DNA of 23,292 nt from DASXIW01 sp036497785 (GTDB lineage: Bacteria; Pseudomonadota; Alphaproteobacteria; Acetobacterales; Acetobacteraceae), in contig DASXIW010000170.1 in the NCBI GenBank assembly GCA_036497785.1, positions 1 through 23,292 of the forward strand, written 5' to 3'. Of the stretch, positions 8,304 through 15,915 are shown piece by piece (position 1 is the first letter of the stretch; every line of letters begins with the position of its first letter). Below the pieces are notes generated by a model, which was not told the origin of the DNA, searched no databases, and saw only the letters and a list, made by a program, of their open reading frames with translations. The translations under genes and the position numbers were made by a program.

Positions 8304-8398
8304 AGCAATATGGCTTGAGGTGGAATCACCGAGCCATGGAATTGCTCGCCAAAACAAAGAGCTAGAGACATGATGACTTCGCCTATCGGAAGTCATCA
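8301..8398. repeat. Composite palindromic intergenic repeat, copy 2
   Basis: This copy has the same two-part plan as the one at 7598-7716. Part A runs from TAGAGCAAT (8301-8309) to ATTGCTC (8341-8347), with arms extended by ATGGCT/AGCCAT around a three-base bulge. Its core CTTGAGGTGGAATCACC (8314-8330) matches 16 of 17 bases of copy 1. Part B starts TAGAGACATGAT at 8363 and forms a perfect 10-bp hairpin, TGATGACTTC (8371-8380) against GAAGTCATCA (8389-8398), with CTATCGG in the loop region as in copy 1. Its first three bases are the bamF-like stop codon. Confidence 0.78.
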
Positions 8399-8436
8399 GG
8401 TTCCTGGCAGGTTTTTGGCGTGATGGCGCCGCCGTC

Positions 8437-10254
8437 ATGAGCGGGGTGCGTGCCGGCCGCATCCGGCTGCTGCCGGAAGCGACGATCAATCGCATCGCCG
8501 CCGGCGAGGTGATCGAACGCCCCGCCGCTGCCACGCGCGAACTGGTCGAGAACGCGCTGGATGCGGGTGCTACCCGCATTTCCGTCGCGATAGAAGGCGG
8601 CGGCATCGACCGCATCGAGGTCGCCGATGACGGCAGCGGCATGGATTCGGCCGAACTCGCTTTGGCGGTCCAGCGTCACGCCACCTCGAAACTCGCCGAC
8701 GACACGCTGGTGCGCATCGCCACGCTCGGCTTTCGCGGCGAGGCGCTGCCCAGCATCGGGGCGGCCGCGCGGCTATCCATCACCTCCCGCCCGAATGGTG
8801 CCGATCACGCCGCCGGGCTGAGCGTGGAAGGCGGCGTGGTCGGCGAGGTCGCGCCCGCCGCCGGGGGCATCGGCACGCGGGTTGTCGTCCGCGACCTGTT
8901 CTTCGCCACGCCGGCTCGCCGCAAATTCCTGAAATCGCCGCGCGCCGAGGCGGATGCCACCGAAGCGGCGATCCGCCGGCTGGCGCTCGCCGCCCCGCAT
9001 GTGGCCATGCGGCTGGAAAGCGATGGCCGTGTCGCCTTCGACCTGCCCGCCCAGGACCGCGCCGCCCGCATCGCCGCCTTGCTGGGGCCGGAGGCGGCGG
9101 CCGCGCTGCTGCCCGTGCATGGCGAGCGGGACGGCATCATACTCACCGGCTTCGCCTGCGCCGCCACCGTCAACCGCGCCACGGCGGCGGGGCAGGCACT
9201 GGTGGTGAATGGCCGCCCGGTGACCGACCCGGTGCTGCGCACCGCCGTGCGCGTCGCCTATCGCGACGTGATCGCGCCCGGCCGCCACGCGCTGGTGGCG
9301 CTGTTCCTCGATGTTCCGTCCGAGGATCTGGACGTGAACGTGCATCCCGCCAAGGCCGAAGTGCGGTTCCGCGCGCCGGACGCGGTGCGCGGCCTCGTCA
9401 TCGGCAGCCTCGCCCGCACGCTCGCCGCCGGCGCGGGCGGCGCGGCCCCCGCGATCGGGTTCAACCCATCCATCGGCCACGGCCTGCAATCGCGCCCGGC
9501 ATCGCGCTTCCCAACTCAGCGCCGCCCCGGCCTGCAACTGGTGCACAGCGCCAGCCAGTCGCCCGCTGGCATTCCTGGCGCCACCGGCATGGCCGAGGCC
9601 CGGCTGGCGCTGGAGGATTTGCCCGCCGCCCGGGTGCTGCCGCCGCCACCGCCCGAATCTTCCCCAGCCGATTTCCCGCTCGGCGCCCCGGTCGCCCAGG
9701 TGCTGGACACCTACATCATCGCCGTCGCCGCCGATGGCAGCCTGGTGCTGGTCGATCAGCATGCCGCCCATGAACGGCTGACCCATGAGACGCTGCGCGG
9801 CCAGATCCTCGATGGTGGCGTGCGCGCCCAGGCTTTGCTGCTGCCAGGCGTCGTCGATCTGCCGCAGGCCGACGCGGCCAGGCTGCTGGCGCGCGCCGCC
9901 GAGTTGGCCACGCTGGGGCTGGAGATCGAGGCATTCGGCGCCGGGGCCATCCTGGTCCGCGCCATGCCGGCGGTGCTGGGCGCGCCCGATCCCGGGCCGC
10001 TGCTGCGCGATCTCGCCGACGAATTCGCCGACATGGAAGAGGGCCTCGCTTTGTCGGCGCGCCTTGATGCCGTGATCGCCCGCATGGCCTGCCATGGCAG
10101 CATCCGCGCCGGGCGCCGCATGGCGGCCCCGGAAATGGATGCGCTGCTGCGCCAGATGGAAGCAACCCCCCGGGCGGCCACGTGCAGCCATGGGCGGCCG
10201 ACCTTCCTCAAACTCAGCCGGGCAGAAATCGAAAAACTGTTTGGGCGGCGATGA
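8437..10254 (+). CDS. mutL: DNA mismatch repair protein MutL, endonuclease type
   Basis: MutL couples mismatch recognition by MutS to strand incision. The 605-residue protein has a GHKL ATPase N-terminus: INRIAAGEVIERP, the magnesium-binding Asn in ENALDAG, DDGSGM and the lid GFRGEALPSIG. A proline-rich linker (about 350-410) leads to the C-terminal dimerisation domain. That domain carries the metal-dependent nuclease motif DQHAxxExxxxE (Asp440 onwards, DQHAAHERLTHE), the ACHGSIRAGRRM block and CSHGRPT (Cys583), so this is an endonuclease MutL of the kind found where MutH is absent. The ATG at 8437 lies 133 bp after the lipoprotein stop, a gap mostly filled by the repeat element. The stop overlaps the next start by ATGA. 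Confidence 0.97.
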   Translation: MSGVRAGRIRLLPEATINRIAAGEVIERPAAATRELVENALDAGATRISVAIEGGGIDRIEVADDGSGMDSAELALAVQRHATSKLADDTLVRIATLGFRGEALPSIGAAARLSITSRPNGADHAAGLSVEGGVVGEVAPAAGGIGTRVVVRDLFFATPARRKFLKSPRAEADATEAAIRRLALAAPHVAMRLESDGRVAFDLPAQDRAARIAALLGPEAAAALLPVHGERDGIILTGFACAATVNRATAAGQALVVNGRPVTDPVLRTAVRVAYRDVIAPGRHALVALFLDVPSEDLDVNVHPAKAEVRFRAPDAVRGLVIGSLARTLAAGAGGAAPAIGFNPSIGHGLQSRPASRFPTQRRPGLQLVHSASQSPAGIPGATGMAEARLALEDLPAARVLPPPPPESSPADFPLGAPVAQVLDTYIIAVAADGSLVLVDQHAAHERLTHETLRGQILDGGVRAQALLLPGVVDLPQADAARLLARAAELATLGLEIEAFGAGAILVRAMPAVLGAPDPGPLLRDLADEFADMEEGLALSARLDAVIARMACHGSIRAGRRMAAPEMDALLRQMEATPRAATCSHGRPTFLKLSRAEIEKLFGRR

Positions 10255-11474
10255 TGCGCGAAGATGTCGAGACCGATGTGGCGGTGCTGGGCCTGGGCGC
10301 GATGGGCAGTGCCGTGCTGTATCAATTGGCCCGGCGCGGCGTGGCGGCGATCGGCATAGACCGCTTTGCCCCGCCGCATGATCTGGGCTCCACCCATGGC
10401 GGCACCCGCATCACCCGCGAGGCGATTGGCGAGGGGCCGGAAAACGTGCCCTTCGTGCGCGAATCGCATCGCATCTGGCGAGAGCTGGAGGCCGCGACTG
10501 GCCGGACGCTGCTGGTGCAATGCGGCGGCATCGTCATTGGTCGCGCCGGGGGCACCGGCCAGTTCCATGGCCGGGGCGATTTCGTCGCCCGCACCGCCGA
10601 GGTGGCCCGGCAATTCGGCATTGTCCATGAGATGCTGGCGGGGGCCGAGATCCGCCGCCGCTTCCCGCATCTGATCGGCGCGACCGACGCCGATATCGCC
10701 TATTACGAACCCGGTGCCGGCTATGTCCGGCCGGAGGAATGCGTCGCCGCGCAGCTGGATCAGGCGCGTGCCCTTGGGGCGACTGTGCTCACCGGCATAA
10801 GGGCGGTGTCGATCACTCAGACCGGCGCCAAGGTCCGGATCGAGACGGAGAGCGGGACGATAACCGCCGGGCGGGTCGTCGTCGCCGCTGGCGCCTGGGC
10901 CGCCAAGCTGCTGGGCGCCCCGTTCAACAACTTGCTGAGCGTCACCCGCCAGGCGCAGCACTGGTTCCCGCTCGCCCCAACCGCGCCCCTGCCGACCGAC
11001 CGGCCCGCTCCGGCAATGGATTTCCCGATATTCATCTGGGCGCATGGTACGGAGGAGGCGGATATCTGCTATGGTTTCCCGCCACTGCCCAAGGATGGGC
11101 AGCCGGGCGAATACTGGTTCAAGTCGGCCATGGGGCAATACGATGTCCCCATCGATCCGGACGAGGCGGTGCGCACGGTAGCGCCCGCCGAAGCCGCCGC
11201 CTTTTACGCCAATCACTTGCAGGGCCGCTTCGCCGGCGTGCTACCGGATGCGGCGGCGAGCACCACGTGCCTGTACACCGTCACTCCGGATCACCGCTTC
11301 ATCATCGACACCCATCCGCGCATAGACCGTGTGGTGGTGATCTCCGCCTGTTCAGGCCATGGCTTCAAGCATTCCGCCGGAATCGGCTACGCGGTCGCGG
11401 CCCGCGCCGCCGGCGCGCCGAGCCCGCTCGACCTCGCGCCCTTCGCGCTGTCGCGATTCGCCGTACCGGTCTGA
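10251..11474 (+). CDS. solA: FAD-dependent N-methyl-amino-acid oxidase, SolA/sarcosine oxidase family
   Basis: The 407-residue protein belongs to the monomeric sarcosine oxidase / N-methyltryptophan oxidase family, which oxidises secondary amino acids and releases hydrogen peroxide. The dinucleotide-binding GLGAMG is at residues 14-19, followed by the family box GSTHGGTRITRE. Near the C-terminus, TTCLYTVTPDHRFIID holds the cysteine (about residue 340) that in this family binds FAD covalently, and CSGHGFKHS closes the flavin site. Two adjacent ATG codons (10251 and 10254) are possible starts; the first overlaps the mutL stop. The true substrate is not evident, so the symbol is given by family resemblance. 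An 8-bp stem-loop follows the stop. Confidence 0.88.
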   Translation: MMREDVETDVAVLGLGAMGSAVLYQLARRGVAAIGIDRFAPPHDLGSTHGGTRITREAIGEGPENVPFVRESHRIWRELEAATGRTLLVQCGGIVIGRAGGTGQFHGRGDFVARTAEVARQFGIVHEMLAGAEIRRRFPHLIGATDADIAYYEPGAGYVRPEECVAAQLDQARALGATVLTGIRAVSITQTGAKVRIETESGTITAGRVVVAAGAWAAKLLGAPFNNLLSVTRQAQHWFPLAPTAPLPTDRPAPAMDFPIFIWAHGTEEADICYGFPPLPKDGQPGEYWFKSAMGQYDVPIDPDEAVRTVAPAEAAAFYANHLQGRFAGVLPDAAASTTCLYTVTPDHRFIIDTHPRIDRVVVISACSGHGFKHSAGIGYAVAARAAGAPSPLDLAPFALSRFAVPV

Positions 11475-11496
11475 TCCACACCCAGATGCGACAAGA

Positions 11497-11519
11497 CCGG
11501 TCCGAATAAACCGGACCGG
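11497..11519 (+). terminator. Stem-loop after the SolA-type gene
   Basis: CCGGTCCG (11497-11504) pairs perfectly with CGGACCGG (11512-11519) around a seven-base loop, 22 bases after the stop codon. No uridine run follows, so it may be a 3'-end stabiliser or Rho-assisted terminator rather than a strong intrinsic one. Confidence 0.45.
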
Positions 11520-11572
11520 CCTTGAGCATCGGCGCGATGGCTGGCGGGGGGGATCGCCATCGACGCCAAATA

Positions 11573-11594
11573 CGCCGGCCGGTCAGGGCCGGCG
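11573..11594 (-). terminator. Stem-loop downstream of the small exported protein gene
   Basis: CGCCGGCC (11573-11580) pairs perfectly with GGCCGGCG (11587-11594) around a six-base loop. It lies 22 bases past the stop of the minus-strand gene at 11617-11844, in the space between two convergent genes. On the minus strand only a short TATTTGG follows, so termination strength is uncertain. Confidence 0.4.
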
Positions 11595-11616
11595 AACCGT
11601 GTGATCCGTGGGTCGC

Positions 11617-11844
11617 TTACCCGGCCTGATGCGGATCACCGCCGTTGAGGCCGCCTTCATTGGCGCCAGCCATTGCGATCTGCCCAGGGGCATTGACGTC
11701 GCCTTCATGGGCTCCGGCCGAGGCCAGCGTCACAGTAGTCGGCGCGATGCGGCTGCTGTTGACCGTGGCGACACTGGCCGCGAAAGCCGGAACGGCAGCG
11801 GCGATGCCAAACACGGCGATCGTGGTGAAAATTATGTTCTTCAT
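11617..11844 (-). CDS. Small exported protein of unknown function
   Basis: The 75-residue product has a clear Sec signal peptide: MKNIIFTTIAVFGIAAAVPA followed by a likely cleavage at AFA/AS around residue 22. The mature part is only about 53 residues, rich in alanine, glycine and asparagine. It contains two similar segments, AGAHEGDVNA and AGANEGGLNG, and ends in GGDPHQAG. I recognise no family. AGGAGA lies a few bases before the ATG and decides the start; the frame is open further upstream, but without a signal peptide or ribosome binding site. It is transcribed in the same direction as gpsA but lies 174 bp beyond it, after a stem-loop, so it probably has its own promoter. Confidence 0.72.
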   Translation of the reverse strand: MKNIIFTTIAVFGIAAAVPAFAASVATVNSSRIAPTTVTLASAGAHEGDVNAPGQIAMAGANEGGLNGGDPHQAG

Positions 11845-11986
11845 AGCCTGTCTCCTGCGGACCAAGTGCCGACCGGTCCAATCTGGCGGGGCCCTCCGGT
11901 ATCGATGCCGGTCTAGGACGCCTTGGGCGGGTATATGACGGTTCGATAGTGGTAGCGGAACGCCCGGCAGACCCATATCTCTTATG

Positions 11987-11994
11987 CGTGCACG
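11987..11994. promoter_or_regulatory. Palindrome in the promoter region of the small exported protein
   Basis: CGTGCACG is a perfect 8-bp palindrome, extended to a near-palindrome ATGCGTGCACGTAT (11984-11997). It lies about 140 bp upstream of the small exported protein's start. It could be an operator, but no transcription factor can be named. Confidence 0.2.
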
Positions 11995-11999
11995 TATGA

Positions 12000-12023
12000 A
12001 ATAACGGTAATTGGGACGTTATT
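12000..12023 (-). terminator. Stem-loop overlapping the gpsA stop codon
   Basis: AATAACG (12000-12006) pairs perfectly with CGTTATT (12017-12023). The gpsA TAA (12019-12021) lies inside one arm. On the minus strand the stem is followed by TTCAT, so only a weak run of T residues is present. It is AT-rich compared with everything around it. Confidence 0.45.
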
Positions 12024-12993
12024 CGTGCCTCTTCGGTCTGGATTGCAATGAGCGCATGGCCTCGTCAATAGTCATGTTCTCCGTGACGATCCGCGCCACC
12101 GCCTCGCAGATCGGCAGGTCCACACCGAGCTGAACCGCCCGCGCTACCAGCGCCGGCGCGGTGGCCACACCCTCGATCACTGCCTGAGTCGCAGCCATTG
12201 CCTGGGCGATCGGGGTGCCCTGGCCCAGCGCCAATCCCAGCCCATAATTGCGGCTGGCCGCCCCGGTGCAGGTCAGCAGCAGATCGCCCATGCCGGAAAG
12301 CCCCGCCATCGTCTCAGCCCGCCCACCCAAAGCCACCGCCAGCCGCGCCAGCTCCGCCAGACCCCGTGTCACCAGCGCGGCGCGGGCGTTCTGGCCGAGC
12401 CCGGCGCCGATCACCATTCCCGCCGCGATCGCCACCACGTTCTTCGCCGCCCCGCCCACCTGCGCGCCGATCGGGTCGTCATTGCCATATAGCCGCAGCC
12501 CCGGCGTCCCCAGTACCTCGATGACGGCATGGCGAAGCGCTGCGTCCGTGCCCGCCACCACGGCGGCGGCGGGCAGGCCGGCGGCGATCTCATGGGCGAA
12601 ATTCGGCCCTGTCAGCACGCAGGCGTCACGCCCGGGCAGCGTCTCCGACAGGATTTCCAGCGGCAGGCGCAGGTGGCCGGTCTCCATCCCTTTGGCGCAG
12701 ACCACGGCGATGCCCGCCGCCGGCAGGCCGGGCAGCACGCCGCGCAGATGCTGCAGCGGCACGGTCAGCAGCAATATGCCGGCCTGCGGCATGGCGCCGG
12801 TGACCCGAATTGCCTCCGGCAGGCGAATGCCGGGCAGGCGCGGATTGATCCGCTCCGCCGCCATCGCCGCCGCGCGGGCCGGATCGCGCGCCCACAGCGC
12901 CACGCGCCGTCCGGCCCGCGCCGCATGGATCGCCAGCGCCGTGCCCCAGGCGCCGGCCCCGATCACCGCCACATCGTTCGGACCATCACTCAT
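12019..12993 (-). CDS. gpsA: Glycerol-3-phosphate dehydrogenase [NAD(P)+]
   Basis: GpsA reduces dihydroxyacetone phosphate to sn-glycerol-3-phosphate for phospholipid synthesis. The 324-residue protein begins with a Rossmann motif GAGAWGTALA (about 12-21). It has the conserved VCAKGMETG and LTGPNFAHEIA boxes, the catalytic lysine in GGAAKNVVAIAAGM, and the substrate-binding GLSGMGDLLLTC and SRNYGLG stretches. An upstream in-frame ATG at 13014 would add seven residues, but the ATG at 12993 is preferred because it overlaps the rlmJ stop (ATGAGTGA), implying translational coupling. It is the last gene of the tsaD-rlmJ-gpsA run and ends in a stem-loop. Confidence 0.96.
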   Translation of the reverse strand: MSDGPNDVAVIGAGAWGTALAIHAARAGRRVALWARDPARAAAMAAERINPRLPGIRLPEAIRVTGAMPQAGILLLTVPLQHLRGVLPGLPAAGIAVVCAKGMETGHLRLPLEILSETLPGRDACVLTGPNFAHEIAAGLPAAAVVAGTDAALRHAVIEVLGTPGLRLYGNDDPIGAQVGGAAKNVVAIAAGMVIGAGLGQNARAALVTRGLAELARLAVALGGRAETMAGLSGMGDLLLTCTGAASRNYGLGLALGQGTPIAQAMAATQAVIEGVATAPALVARAVQLGVDLPICEAVARIVTENMTIDEAMRSLQSRPKRHE

Positions 12994-13804
12994 CGACAAT
13001 GCGCTCCAGGGCAAAGCCTTCGCCGGCTTCGCGCGTGCCCAACCGGTCCAGCAACGCGCGCAGGATCGGCGCCGCCTCCTGCTCGAACCGGAAGGGCGGG
13101 TTGACGACCACCAGGCCGCATCCGTTCAGCCGCGCCGCGTCCAACGGCTCGCGCAGCCGTAATTCGGCGGCAACAATGTCGCGCAGCCCGCTCTCGCGTA
13201 GCGCGAGATGAAAGCCGCGCACCGGCGCCCGGTGCTTGATGGGATACCAGGCGGCGAACACACCGGTGGCGAAGCGCGCATGCCCGGCGCGCAACCCTCG
13301 CACCAACCGGGCGAATTCATCCTGTGCTTCATAAGGCGGGTCGATCAGCGTCAGCCCCCGCCGCTCGCGCGGCGGCAGCAACGCGCCCAGCGCTTCCCAC
13401 CCATCCCGCCCATGCACGGCCACTTGCGCGTCACCGGCGAAACCACGCCGCAGCAGCGCCGCGTCCTCGGGGTGCAACTCGCAGCAGCTCAGCCGGTCCT
13501 GTGGCCGCAGCATCGCCCGGATCAGCGCGGGCGATCCCGGATACAGGCCGTATTGCCGCACCAGCCCCACATAATCCGCCAGCGCCGATGGCGGATCGTC
13601 CAGCAGCCTGGCGATGCCGGCGCGCCATTCGCCGGTACGTTCCGCCGGAGCGGCGGACAGATCATAGCGGCCAATGCCGGCATGGGTGTCCAGCACCGCG
13701 AAACCGGCCGGCTTGCGCGCCATGGCGCGCATCAGCCAGACCAGAAGCGCATGCTTCATGCAGTCCGCGAAATTGCCGGCATGGAAAGCGTGGCGGTAAT
13801 TCAT
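12986..13804 (-). CDS. rlmJ: 23S rRNA (adenine2030-N6)-methyltransferase
   Basis: RlmJ methylates A2030 of 23S rRNA. The 272-residue protein starts MNYRHAFHAGNFADCMKH, the characteristic N-terminus of the RlmJ (former DUF519) family. It then shows the SAM-binding segment LDTHAGIGRY and the N6-adenine catalytic motif DPPYE at about 155-159. A second PP motif, VVNPPF, lies near the C-terminus. The start overlaps the tsaD stop by ATGA and the end overlaps the gpsA start, so the three genes form one tightly packed operon. The call is by motif and length; no feature argues against it. Confidence 0.93.
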   Translation of the reverse strand: MNYRHAFHAGNFADCMKHALLVWLMRAMARKPAGFAVLDTHAGIGRYDLSAAPAERTGEWRAGIARLLDDPPSALADYVGLVRQYGLYPGSPALIRAMLRPQDRLSCCELHPEDAALLRRGFAGDAQVAVHGRDGWEALGALLPPRERRGLTLIDPPYEAQDEFARLVRGLRAGHARFATGVFAAWYPIKHRAPVRGFHLALRESGLRDIVAAELRLREPLDAARLNGCGLVVVNPPFRFEQEAAPILRALLDRLGTREAGEGFALERIVDE

Positions 13805-14877
13805 GGGCGCCGCATATCCGGCGCATCGAGCGGCCAGCGGGGCCTGGGCGCGTGGTCCATCCCGTCGGTCAGCCCAAGCCGGAGCCGCTCCAACGCCGCC
13901 CAGGCGACCATGACGGCGTTATCCGTGCATAACCGCAGTGGCGGCGCGACCAACGTGAAGCCATGCGAAGCCGCCGCATTCTGCAACGCATTTCGCAAGA
14001 CGGCATTTGCCGCCACCCCGCCCGCCACCACCATCAAACCCGGTGAATGGCGTTCTGAAAACGCTTTCATGGCATGTTTGGCGCGGTCGGCGAGCACATC
14101 CGCGACCGAATTTTGGAAACTCGCGGCGATGTCGGCCGCGTCCTGGGCGGGCAGGGGGCCGGCGGGATATTTGCCGACGAGTTGTGCCACGGCCGTCTTC
14201 AGGCCGGAAAAACTGAAGTCGCAGCCCGGCCGCCCCAGCAACGGACGCGGCAGGGCGAATCGGGCGGTGTCGCCGCCCATCGCCATGCGTTCCAGCGCCG
14301 GTCCCCCAGGCCATCCCAGTCCCAGTAATTTAGCAGCTTTATCAAAGGCTTCGCCGACCGCATCGTCGATCGTCCCACCCAGGCGGCGATACCGGCCCAC
14401 GCCCTCGACCGCCACGCATTGGCTGTGCCCCCCGGATAGCAGCATGAGCAGATAGGGAAACGGCGCCCCGCCCGGCACCAGCCCCGGAAGCCGCGCGGTC
14501 AGCGCATGCGCCTCCAGATGATTGACCGCGACGAATGGCAGACCACCCGCAATCGCAACCCCCTTGGCGAAACCGGACCCCACGATCAACCCGCCGATCA
14601 GCCCCGGACCGCTGCTGGCCGCGACGGCGGCGAGGTCGGTGAAGGCCAGTCCGGCCTGGCGCATCACGCCTGCCACCAGCCCCGGCAGATGGGCGAGATG
14701 GGCGCGGGCGGCGATTTCCGGGACCACGCCGCCGAAGGCCGTGTGATCGGCCTGGCTGAGCACCGCTTCGGCGAGGACGCGGCCATTCGCGTCCAGCACC
14801 GCGGCGGCGGTGTCGTCGCACGAGCTTTCGATACCCAAAACAGGCCCGGCCACGGAGGCAATACTTTCATTTGTCAT
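13801..14877 (-). CDS. tsaD: tRNA N6-threonylcarbamoyladenosine transferase subunit
   Basis: TsaD transfers the threonylcarbamoyl group to A37 of ANN-decoding tRNAs, working with TsaB, TsaC and TsaE, none of which is in the window. The 358-residue ASKHA-fold protein begins GIESSCDDT. It has the metal-ligand pair in NHLEAHALT (His120 and His124), the phosphate loop LLSGGHSQ, the GTIDDAVGEAFDK segment, VAGGVAAN and the C-terminal metal aspartate in CTDNAVM (Asp319). It heads the minus-strand tsaD-rlmJ-gpsA operon. Its ATG is only 21 bp from the hemC ATG on the other strand, so the two promoters must overlap each other or the opposite coding region. Confidence 0.97.
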   Translation of the reverse strand: MTNESIASVAGPVLGIESSCDDTAAAVLDANGRVLAEAVLSQADHTAFGGVVPEIAARAHLAHLPGLVAGVMRQAGLAFTDLAAVAASSGPGLIGGLIVGSGFAKGVAIAGGLPFVAVNHLEAHALTARLPGLVPGGAPFPYLLMLLSGGHSQCVAVEGVGRYRRLGGTIDDAVGEAFDKAAKLLGLGWPGGPALERMAMGGDTARFALPRPLLGRPGCDFSFSGLKTAVAQLVGKYPAGPLPAQDAADIAASFQNSVADVLADRAKHAMKAFSERHSPGLMVVAGGVAANAVLRNALQNAAASHGFTLVAPPLRLCTDNAVMVAWAALERLRLGLTDGMDHAPRPRWPLDAPDMRRP

Positions 14878-14898
14878 CGCGCCGTTTTAGGACGGCGC

Positions 14899-15909
14899 AT
14901 GTCCTCCGCCCATCCCACTTCGTCGTCGCCGGTCCGCCCGCATTTCCGGGAGCTGCCGCTGCGCGTCGGCACCCGCGCCTCGCCGCTGGCCTTGTGGCAG
15001 ACGCGCTTCTTCCTGGAGCGGCTCAGCAGCTTCTGCCCGGTGCTGCATGGCCCGCTGATCGGTGACCGGCCGATCTTCGAGGAGCATGCCATCCGCACCA
15101 CCGGGGACGCGGTGCTGGATCGGCCATTGGCCGATATCGGCGGCAAGGGGTTGTTCGCCAAGGAGATTCACGAGGCACTGGCTGATGGCCGGATCGATTT
15201 CGCGGTGCATAGCCTGAAGGATCTGGAAACCATCCTGCCGGACGGCATCGTGCTGGCCTGCACGCTCACGCGCGAGGATGCACGCGACGCGCTGGTGCTG
15301 GGGCCGGATTGCGGCCCGGGCGATCCGGCCGCCCCCTATGCCGCGCTGCCAGCCGGGGCGCTGGTCGGCACGTCCTCCGTCCGGCGGCGGGCGCAATTGC
15401 TGCATGCCCGCCCCGATCTGCGCATGGGGCTGATCCGCGGCAATCTGCAGACCAGGCTGGCCAAGCTGGAGGCGGGGGCGTGCTGCGCCACTATGCTGGC
15501 GCTGGCCGGGCTGCGGCGGATGGGCATGGAGCATCGCGCTTCCGTGGTGCTGGACCCGGACGCGATGGTGCCGGCGGCCGGGCAGGGCATTGTCGGCATT
15601 ACCGTGCGTGCCGACGACGTGGAATTGCTGCAATTGCTGGCGGCGATCGAGGACCCGGTGGCCAAGGCGGTCTCGACGGCCGAACGGTCGCTGCTGTCGG
15701 TGCTGGACGGGTCCTGCCGCACGCCGATCGGCGGTCATGCGCGGTTGCTGCCGGACGGGAGGCTGCATCTGACCGGGCTGGTGGCGCGCGAAGATGGCAG
15801 TTTTCTGCTGAAGCGCAGCCTGCATGGCGACCGGGCCGATGCTGAGCGGCTCGGCGCGGAGCTGGGCGCCAGCCTGCGTGCCGACAGCCCCGCCGACATA
15901 TTCTCCTGA
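14899..15909 (+). CDS. hemC: Hydroxymethylbilane synthase (porphobilinogen deaminase)
   Basis: HemC joins four porphobilinogen molecules into hydroxymethylbilane. The 336-residue protein carries VGTRASPLALWQT near its N-terminus, the GKGLFAKEIHEAL and DFAVHSLKDLET boxes, GTSSVRRRAQL, and the cysteine that holds the dipyrromethane cofactor in LDGSCRTPIGG (Cys273). About 24 residues precede the usual start of the fold. The reading frame is open further upstream, into the antisense of tsaD, but the ATG at 14899 is the first one beyond that gene. It starts the hemC-hemD-mic60-hemY run; hemD follows after six bases. Confidence 0.96.
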   Translation: MSSAHPTSSSPVRPHFRELPLRVGTRASPLALWQTRFFLERLSSFCPVLHGPLIGDRPIFEEHAIRTTGDAVLDRPLADIGGKGLFAKEIHEALADGRIDFAVHSLKDLETILPDGIVLACTLTREDARDALVLGPDCGPGDPAAPYAALPAGALVGTSSVRRRAQLLHARPDLRMGLIRGNLQTRLAKLEAGACCATMLALAGLRRMGMEHRASVVLDPDAMVPAAGQGIVGITVRADDVELLQLLAAIEDPVAKAVSTAERSLLSVLDGSCRTPIGGHARLLPDGRLHLTGLVAREDGSFLLKRSLHGDRADAERLGAELGASLRADSPADIFS

Positions 15910-15915
15910 GCGCTG

